Shown here: positions 6,571 through 10,834 of the stretch, in pieces
Layout: each line of letters opens with the position of its first letter
How positions within the stretch are numbered: position 1 is the stretch's first letter
NCBI GenBank assembly: GCA_037968835.1
Contig: JBBKWG010000219.1
Location: forward strand, 1-10,834
Origin: JBBKWG01 sp037968835
Lineage (GTDB): Bacteria > Pseudomonadota > Alphaproteobacteria > Rhodobacterales > Rhodobacteraceae
Direction: 5' to 3'
DNA length: 10,834 nucleotides
Translations under genes and position numbers: made by a program
The notes under the pieces: model-generated
The model's input: the letters and a program-made list of their open reading frames with translations, nothing else
Database searches by the model: none
Told to the model about the DNA's origin: nothing

Positions 6571-6599
6571 AATATTGGCAGGATTGGCTGGGTTTTCAA
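6571..6599 (-). promoter_or_regulatory. Sigma-70-type promoter for the BI-1 gene
   Basis: On the minus strand, TTGAAA (6594-6599) is followed by a 17-base spacer and AATATT (6571-6576). Transcription would start near 6564, giving a leader of about 55 nt before ATG 6509. Spacing is optimal and it lies in an otherwise GC-rich spacer, so the gene probably does not depend on the upstream quinone-oxidoreductase transcript. Confidence 0.6.
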
Positions 6600-6758
6600 G
6601 CATATGACACATGAAAACGAACCGTTTCTGTCGGGTTTCACGCGTTGCAGCCAGTTATTTGGCCTTTCCCGGATCGCTCGGGGCACTTCCCGGTGTGTAT
6701 CCGCTTGCAACGGCCCCACCTCGGTCAGCCAATCCGGCCCCGATTTCCCGCAGGATTC

Positions 6759-6788
6759 TCCGTCTGCACCTACTCCGCCCGCACCTAC
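6759..6788. repeat. 15-bp imperfect tandem duplication at the qor-like stop
   Basis: Two adjacent 15-base units, TCCGTCTGCACCTAC (6759-6773) and TCCGCCCGCACCTAC (6774-6788), differ at two positions. The right-hand unit contains the stop codon of the minus-strand quinone oxidoreductase (6785-6787), so the duplication copies the gene's end into the downstream spacer. It looks like a simple slippage or duplication event with no obvious function. Confidence 0.7.
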
Positions 6789-7750
6789 AAAGTGATGACG
6801 ATCTTGCCGGTTGCCTTGCGCGCCCGCAGCAACTCCAACCCTTCGGACGCACGCTCCAGTGGTAGCACCTCGCTGACCAGTGGTGCGATCTTTCCCGCAC
6901 CGTGCCATTCCACCAGCGTCGCCAGACTGTCGGTCACTGCATCCGGGCGAAACCTGCTGTAACCGCCCCAGTAAAACCCGATGACGTCGATATTTTTGAC
7001 CAGCATGTGGTTGGCCTTCAGCACCGGCACATCACCGCTTGCGAACCCGATCAGCAGATGCCGCCCCTCGGGAGCCAGCGCGCGCATCGCGGCCTCACCG
7101 GCAGCGCCGCCAACCGCGTCGTAGACGACATCCACCGGACCGTGGGCGCGCAGGGCGTCGCGCAGATCCCCCGCGCCACTGTCGATCAGAACATCCGCAC
7201 CCGCCGCCCTGGCAACCTCCAGCCGTTCGCGCCCTCGCGCGACTGCAATCACCCGCGCCCCAAGCACATGACCGATCTCGACCGCGGTGCGACCGACACC
7301 GCCCGCCGCACCAAGCACCGCAAGCGTTTCGCCCGCCCGCAATTCGGCCCGCCGGGTCAGCGCAAGATGCGACGTGCCATAAGAGATCATGAATCCCGCA
7401 GCCGTCACATCGTCCATCGTCTCGGGCAACTTCTGGCACTGCGCCGCCTTGGCCACGGCAAATTCCGCAAGCCCGCCGGACCCGGCAAAAGCCGCCGCGC
7501 GGTCGCCGACACCAAACGATGTCACGCCCTCACCGACAGCGGCGATCCGGCCCGCGACTTCCATTCCCGGCACGAAGGGCAGGGCGGGCGTTTCCTGATA
7601 CCGCCCGTCCATCATCAACAGATCGGCGAAATTCAGACCGCACGCCGCAACCGCGATCAGCACCTCGCCAGCCTGCGCTTGGGGCACCGGGATCTCCGCC
7701 ATCCCCGTCTCACCCGAGAACGACGTTACGACAAAAGCGCGCATGGACAT
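6785..7750 (-). CDS. Zinc-free NADPH:quinone oxidoreductase-like MDR protein
   Basis: This encodes a 321-residue medium-chain dehydrogenase/reductase of the quinone oxidoreductase (QOR) branch. The N-terminal GroES-like domain holds 'CGLNFADLLMMDGRYQ' (38-52) and 'PFVPGMEVAGRIAAVGEGV' (58-76), the usual QOR pattern. The Rossmann domain has 'LAVLGAAGGVGRTAVEIG' (143-160) with the AAGGVG nucleotide loop typical of NADPH binding. The structural and catalytic zinc cysteines of alcohol dehydrogenases are absent. The C-terminus ends in 'KATGKIVITL'. Likely activity is NADPH-dependent reduction of quinones or enones, but members also act on acyl-CoAs, so the substrate is open. AAGGAG (7757-7762, minus strand) lies 6 nt from ATG 7750, and MSMRAFVV is a natural family start. 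Upstream in-frame extension runs through AT-rich regulatory DNA and is not coding. Confidence 0.9.
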   Translation of the reverse strand: MSMRAFVVTSFSGETGMAEIPVPQAQAGEVLIAVAACGLNFADLLMMDGRYQETPALPFVPGMEVAGRIAAVGEGVTSFGVGDRAAAFAGSGGLAEFAVAKAAQCQKLPETMDDVTAAGFMISYGTSHLALTRRAELRAGETLAVLGAAGGVGRTAVEIGHVLGARVIAVARGRERLEVARAAGADVLIDSGAGDLRDALRAHGPVDVVYDAVGGAAGEAAMRALAPEGRHLLIGFASGDVPVLKANHMLVKNIDVIGFYWGGYSRFRPDAVTDSLATLVEWHGAGKIAPLVSEVLPLERASEGLELLRARKATGKIVITL

Positions 7751-7820
7751 CTCACACTCCTTACTGACAGCCGCCACCCGAACGAGTTTCGGATTTCTGG
7801 CACACATCGAGTCTGTATTT

Positions 7821-7849
7821 TTGCAAAACACGTAAAAAGCGAGTATAAA
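7821..7849 (+). promoter_or_regulatory. Near-consensus promoter in AT-rich spacer
   Basis: TTGCAA (7821-7826), a 17-base spacer, and TATAAA (7844-7849) form one of the best sigma-70-like promoters in the window on the plus strand. Transcription would start near 7856, about 170 nt before the XRE start at 8027. Two perfect 8-bp palindromes, GAGATCTC (7851-7858) and TACCGGTA (7861-7868), follow immediately and cover the expected start site, so they could be operator sites or part of the leader. Confidence 0.5.
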
Positions 7850-7966
7850 CGAGATCTCATTACCGGTATTTTTGATGGATCGGTCGCTTCCGATTCGCAA
7901 TTATTGATAAAATTCAACGCAATATGTTTTTTTCTCCCGAACCGGACCTAACTAAAAAGACAACTG

Positions 7967-7980
7967 TTCAGATAGCTGAA
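7967..7980. promoter_or_regulatory. Palindromic operator candidate upstream of XRE gene
   Basis: TTCAG (7967-7971) and CTGAA (7976-7980) form a perfect inverted repeat around ATAG. It lies 47 bp before the XRE start codon, next to a TATAGG box at 7991-7996 that could be a -10 element. Cro/CI-type regulators bind short palindromes of this size and often repress themselves, so autoregulation is a reasonable guess, not a demonstrated fact. Confidence 0.3.
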
Positions 7981-8026
7981 ATCTGTCGCATATAGGGTAG
8001 CGGTTGTAAAATTGGAGCGATTTTTG

Positions 8027-8398
8027 ATGAAACACCCTGTTGATGTTCACGTTGGAAAACGGGTCAGGCACCGCCGCTGGATGGTTGGCATGACCCAGCA
8101 GCAGCTTGCTGAAAAGGTCGGCATCAAGTTCCAGCAGATCCAGAAATACGAAACCGGCATGAACCGGGTATCGGCATCCCGCCTGTGGGACATCGCCGAG
8201 AATCTCAGCGTTCCCGTCAGTTTCTTTTTCGAAGGGTTGGCGGAAGCTGGCAGTCTGGCGGCAAGCACCAGCGACGTGCCCGGCGACATCCTGAAGGACA
8301 AGGAAGCACTCGAACTCGTGCGCTCCTACTACGCGATCCCCGAAACCCAGAGACGACGCCTATTCGATCTTGCGCGGGTGCTCAGCGACGTCGCCTGA
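8027..8398 (+). CDS. XRE-family transcriptional regulator
   Basis: This encodes a 123-residue Cro/CI-type DNA-binding protein. The helix-turn-helix domain spans about residues 9-65: 'GMTQQQLAEKVGIKFQQIQK' (21-40) contains the two HTH helices, and 'YETGMNRVSASRLWDIA' completes the five-helix fold. 'VPVSFFFEGL' (62-71) is the conserved end of the domain in this alphaproteobacterial subgroup. The C-terminal part (about 90-121) is a helical 'LELVRSYYAIPETQRRRLFD' region likely used for dimerisation. There is no effector domain. ATG 8027 has GGAG (8014-8017) at 9 nt; an in-frame TTG at 8012 overlaps that site and is rejected. It is preceded by an AT-rich region with promoter and palindromes, divergent from the quinone-oxidoreductase gene, which is therefore a possible target. 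Confidence 0.92.
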   Translation: MKHPVDVHVGKRVRHRRWMVGMTQQQLAEKVGIKFQQIQKYETGMNRVSASRLWDIAENLSVPVSFFFEGLAEAGSLAASTSDVPGDILKDKEALELVRSYYAIPETQRRRLFDLARVLSDVA

Positions 8399-8432
8399 CG
8401 TCCGCGATCTGCGTGTCCCCGAACCACGCGAC

Positions 8433-8460
8433 TTGACCCGATGATGCCACGCGCATAACC
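8433..8460 (+). promoter_or_regulatory. Candidate promoter for the phosphatase-deaminase operon
   Basis: TTGACC (8433-8438) is followed after 16 bases by ATAACC (8455-8460), 34 bp past the XRE stop. A small hairpin GTGCG/CGCAC (8469-8473 with 8478-8482) lies between it and the start codon. The -35 is good and the -10 poor, so this is tentative. Confidence 0.4.
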
Positions 8461-8497
8461 CGTCTGGCGTGCGCAATCGCACGGAAAGTGGGGGCAT

Positions 8498-9295
8498 GTG
8501 ACGCCGCGCGAAACGCTTGATTACGACAGCCTGTGGACCATCGCGGACGAACTGGCAGACGCCGCCCGCCGCGAGACCCTGCGCCATTTCCGCTCTGCTG
8601 CCCTGACAGCCGACAGCAAATCCGAAGCCTTCGATCCGGTGACCATCGCCGATCGTGCCGCCGAGGCCGCGATGCGCGACGTTCTGGCGCTGCGCCGCCC
8701 CTACGACGGCATTCTCGGTGAAGAGGCCGAACCCGTGGCCGGCACCAGCGGACTGACATGGGTGCTGGACCCGATCGACGGCACGCGCGGTTTCATCAGC
8801 GGCACCCCGACCTGGGGCGTTCTGATCGCCTTGTCCGACGCCAACGGTCCGATTCTCGGTGTGATCGATCAGCCCTATATCGCGGAACGCTTCTACGGCG
8901 GCCCCGGTCGTGCCGAAATGACCGGTCCGCAGGGGCCTGTCGTGCTCGCTGTCCGCAAGGTCGGCACTCTGGAGCAGGCGACGCTTTTCACCACCTTCCC
9001 CGAAGTCGGAACCCCCACCGAAGGCGCCGCCTTTGCCCGCGTTTCGGCCAAGGCACGACTGACGCGGTACGGCTGCGACTGCTATGCCTACGCGCTTCTG
9101 GCGGCCGGTCACGTCGATCTGGTCATCGAATCGGGCCTGAAACCCTACGACATCCACGCCCCGATCGCCGTGATCGAAGCGGCTGGGGGCATCGTCACTG
9201 ACTGGCACGGCAACCCCGCGCACGGCGGCGGCAGCGTCATCGCCGCCGGAGATCCGGCCATTCACGCCGCCGCATTGAAGGTTTTGGCAGGATGA
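8498..9295 (+). CDS. HisN-type inositol monophosphatase family phosphatase
   Basis: This encodes a 265-residue Mg-dependent phosphatase of the inositol monophosphatase superfamily, closest in wording to HisN-type histidinol-phosphatases. Metal ligands are visible in order: D46/D52 in 'DPVTIADRAAE', E75/E76 in 'GILGEEAE', and D91/D94 in 'DPIDGTRGF'. The distal catalytic Asp is D218 in 'LKPYDIHAPIAVIEAAGG', where the usual W-D is Y-D. The 'FISGTPTWGVLIAL' stretch after the central motif is HisN-like. Substrates in the family include histidinol phosphate, inositol phosphate, PAP and nucleotide monophosphates, so the exact one is not fixed by sequence. GTG 8498 is the first plausible start; the GGAAAG/GGGGG stretch upstream (8483-8494) is a poor Shine-Dalgarno. 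The end overlaps the deaminase start by ATGA, implying translational coupling and a shared role. Confidence 0.88.
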   Translation: MTPRETLDYDSLWTIADELADAARRETLRHFRSAALTADSKSEAFDPVTIADRAAEAAMRDVLALRRPYDGILGEEAEPVAGTSGLTWVLDPIDGTRGFISGTPTWGVLIALSDANGPILGVIDQPYIAERFYGGPGRAEMTGPQGPVVLAVRKVGTLEQATLFTTFPEVGTPTEGAAFARVSAKARLTRYGCDCYAYALLAAGHVDLVIESGLKPYDIHAPIAVIEAAGGIVTDWHGNPAHGGGSVIAAGDPAIHAAALKVLAG

Positions 9296-10629
9296 AACCG
9301 CGCCCGGTGATCCTGAAAGGCGCGGACAAGATCGTCACCATGGACGGCCCGGATCTGGTCGGCGCAGATATCCTGATCGACGGTGGCACCATAGTGGCGC
9401 TCGGTCGCAATCTGCCCGCAGACGGTGTCGAGACCCTCGACGTTTCGGGTTGCGTCGTCACGCCCGGCCTCGTCAACACCCACCACCACCTGTTCCAGAC
9501 CCTGACCCGCGCCGTGCCCGCCGGGCAGGACGCAACGCTGTTCGGCTGGCTGCAGGCGCTCTATCCGATATGGGCGCGGTTCGGGCCCGACGAGATGCGG
9601 GTGTCGACGACCCTCGGTCTGGCCGAGCTGGCACTTTCAGGATGCACCACAACCTCCGATCATTGCTACCTTTTTCCGAATGGCGCACGTCTCGACGACA
9701 CCATCCACGCCGCCCGCGAAATCGGGATCCGGTTCCACCCGACGCGAGGCGCCATGTCGATCGGCGAAAGCGATGGCGGCCTGCCGCCTGACACACTGGT
9801 CGAATCAGAATCCGCGATCCTCGACGATTGCATTCGCGTCATCGACGCGTTCCACGACCCCGAACCGGGCGCGATGGTGCGCGTCGGCGTCGCGCCGTGT
9901 TCACCGTTCTCGGTCAGCCGCGACCTGATGCGCGACGCCGCACTTCTTGCCCGCGACAAAGGCGTCCGCCTGCACACACATCTGGCCGAGAACGACGAGG
10001 ACATTGCCTATTCGCTCGAAAAATTCGGCTGTCGGCCGGGCCAATATGCGGAGGATCTAGGCTGGACCGGACACGATGTCTGGCACGCCCACTGCGTGAA
10101 ACTCGACGCCCAGGAGATTGATCTCTTTGCGAGAACCAGAACCGGTGTCGCGCATTGCCCTTGTTCCAACTGCCGCCTCGGTTCCGGAATCGCCCCCATC
10201 CGGGCAATGCGTGACGCGGGCGTGCGGGTCGGCCTCGGCGTCGATGGATCCGCGTCCAACGACATCGCCAGCCTTGTCGGCGAGGCGCGTCAGGCGATGC
10301 TGCTGCAGCGCGTCAGCCAGGGGGCCGACAAGATGGCCGAGCGCGAGGCGCTGGAGATCGCCACAATCGGCGGCGCGTCGGTGCTCGGCCGCGATGACAT
10401 CGGTGCGATCAAACCCGGCCTTCGCGCCGATCTCGCGATCTGGGATGTCAGCGGCATCGACAGCGCCGGAAGCTGGGACACCGCCGCGCTGCTGCTTGCC
10501 GGACCGCGCCGGGTCCGCGATCTTTTCGTCGAAGGCCGTAGGGTGGTCGCCGAGGGCCGCGTCGCGACCCTTGATCTCTACCGCGCCATCGGCGAAGGCA
10601 GAAAACTGGTGCAGCGCCTGCAAGGCTAG
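9292..10629 (+). CDS. 8-oxoguanine deaminase (amidohydrolase)
   Basis: This encodes a 445-residue amidohydrolase-superfamily enzyme that matches 8-oxoguanine deaminases, which hydrolyse 8-oxoguanine to urate and ammonia (EC 3.5.4.32). The (beta/alpha)8 metal site is complete: 'NTHHHLF' (H64/H66), 'HTHLAE' (H230, catalytic E233), 'HAHCVKL' (H267) and 'GVDGSASND' (D318). The segment 'EKFGCRPGQYAEDLGW' (243-258) is a hallmark I associate with 8-oxoguanine deaminases rather than cytosine or S-adenosylhomocysteine deaminases. Small beta-sandwich segments at 1-58 and 375-440 flank the barrel, as usual. ATG 9292 overlaps the phosphatase stop (ATGA). It converges with the next gene with only two bases between stop codons. 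Guanine- or triazine-type activity is the main alternative. Confidence 0.87.
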   Translation: MKPRPVILKGADKIVTMDGPDLVGADILIDGGTIVALGRNLPADGVETLDVSGCVVTPGLVNTHHHLFQTLTRAVPAGQDATLFGWLQALYPIWARFGPDEMRVSTTLGLAELALSGCTTTSDHCYLFPNGARLDDTIHAAREIGIRFHPTRGAMSIGESDGGLPPDTLVESESAILDDCIRVIDAFHDPEPGAMVRVGVAPCSPFSVSRDLMRDAALLARDKGVRLHTHLAENDEDIAYSLEKFGCRPGQYAEDLGWTGHDVWHAHCVKLDAQEIDLFARTRTGVAHCPCSNCRLGSGIAPIRAMRDAGVRVGLGVDGSASNDIASLVGEARQAMLLQRVSQGADKMAEREALEIATIGGASVLGRDDIGAIKPGLRADLAIWDVSGIDSAGSWDTAALLLAGPRRVRDLFVEGRRVVAEGRVATLDLYRAIGEGRKLVQRLQG

Positions 10630-10631
10630 GG

Positions 10632-10834
10632 CTATTGGTGCGGCGCGAACGCCGCCAGCGCGACCACCACCAGCATCGACGCTGCCATCGCGATATTGAT
10701 TGCGCGCTGTTGCCCCGCCGGAAGCTCCAGCCGCCGCAACGTCACCCCGATCCAGAGCCAAAGCATATGGATCGCCAGCCAGAGCGTGTTCAGGATGACC
10801 AGCTTGATCCCGATTTCCGCCACCGGAGCCTCCG
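10632..10834 (-). CDS. Membrane protein C-terminus, probably LysE/RhtB exporter (partial)
   Basis: The last 67 codons of a minus-strand gene whose 5' part lies beyond the window. The frame stays open to the right edge, so the GTG at 10823 is not taken as the start. Two hydrophobic helices are visible: 'IKLVILNTLWLAIHMLWLWI' and, after a basic loop (RRLELPAGQQR), 'INIAMAASMLVVVALAAF'. This layout, with an Asn-containing helix, a short charged loop and a final helix of small residues, resembles the last two spans of LysE/RhtB amino-acid exporters. That is a family impression from a short fragment; a generic two-helix membrane protein end is the alternative. The gene converges on the deaminase with a 2-bp gap. 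Confidence 0.5.
   Translation of the reverse strand, partial: EAPVAEIGIKLVILNTLWLAIHMLWLWIGVTLRRLELPAGQQRAINIAMAASMLVVVALAAFAPHQ
10640..10655. terminator. Hairpin at the deaminase / LysE-like junction
   Basis: GCGGCG (10640-10645) and CGCCGC (10650-10655) form a perfect 6-bp stem with a CGAA tetraloop, 10 bp past the deaminase stop and inside the last codons of the opposing gene. There is no U-tract, so it may be a weak terminator or an mRNA 3'-end protector. Confidence 0.35.

Noticed and set aside
6643..6710. CGTTGCA / TGCAACG inverted repeat in the spacer before the BI-1 gene
   Set aside because: Seven-base arms about 50 bases apart, with no T-run and no other structure, are expected by chance.
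6510..6908. N-terminal extension of the Bax-inhibitor-1 frame
   Set aside because: The extension overlaps the preceding gene and the promoter; AGGAG before ATG 6509 and the family N-terminus fix the start at 6509.
6902..7951. 349-codon open frame on the plus strand
   Set aside because: It is antisense to the quinone oxidoreductase and runs through the AT-rich promoter region; no domain or ribosome-binding site supports it.
8360..9265. 301-codon open frame on the minus strand
   Set aside because: It lies opposite the phosphatase gene, which has complete catalytic motifs; the antisense product is low-complexity and unrecognisable.

Overview
The window looks like a housekeeping stretch of a GC-rich alphaproteobacterial chromosome. 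The clearest lineage hints are the zinc-free L33 protein with its lysine/arginine-rich C-terminus, a coiled-coil gene directly upstream of zapA, a Bax-inhibitor-1 protein with a 'GLRAHMNKVYGTMSVGML' start, and an XRE regulator with a 'FQQIQKYETGMNRVSASRLW' recognition region. To my eye these resemble Rhodobacterales more than Sphingomonadales, but that is recall, not a search. There are no transposases, phage genes or CRISPR arrays.

Layout, left to right. The first ~90 bases are the 3' end of the RNase P RNA gene (rnpB). A stand-alone PAS-domain protein follows (211-648), then rpmG (ribosomal protein L33, only 55 codons) with its own promoter and an intrinsic terminator. A cupin gene (minus) and a GNAT acetyltransferase gene (plus) diverge from a 61-bp spacer, and the GNAT gene is followed by a small lipoprotein gene. 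Transketolase (minus) converges on the lipoprotein gene, and both stop codons lie in the two arms of one long hairpin. Divergent from transketolase is a two-gene cell-division operon: a coiled-coil protein matching the position and character of Caulobacter ZauP, then zapA. It ends in a bidirectional terminator shared with the convergent Bax-inhibitor-1 gene. A zinc-free quinone-oxidoreductase gene lies upstream of that gene on the same strand. An unusually AT-rich intergenic region then holds a near-consensus promoter and several palindromes and leads into an XRE regulator. Next comes a HisN/inositol-monophosphatase-family gene overlapping by ATGA with an 8-oxoguanine deaminase gene. The right edge holds the C-terminal end of a membrane protein, probably LysE/RhtB family.

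How it works together. Three blocks have a clear biological theme: RNA processing and translation (rnpB, rpmG), central carbon metabolism (transketolase), and Z-ring organisation (ZauP-like plus ZapA). The phosphatase-deaminase pair is the most suggestive accessory unit, because tight translational coupling implies a shared purine or nucleotide-related job that the individual annotations do not explain. All four convergent gene junctions carry a strong hairpin. No clearly new multi-gene system is visible. The best leads are the phosphatase/8-oxoguanine deaminase pair, the AT-rich regulatory region near 7800-8000, and the ZauP-ZapA operon with three GANTC sites upstream.
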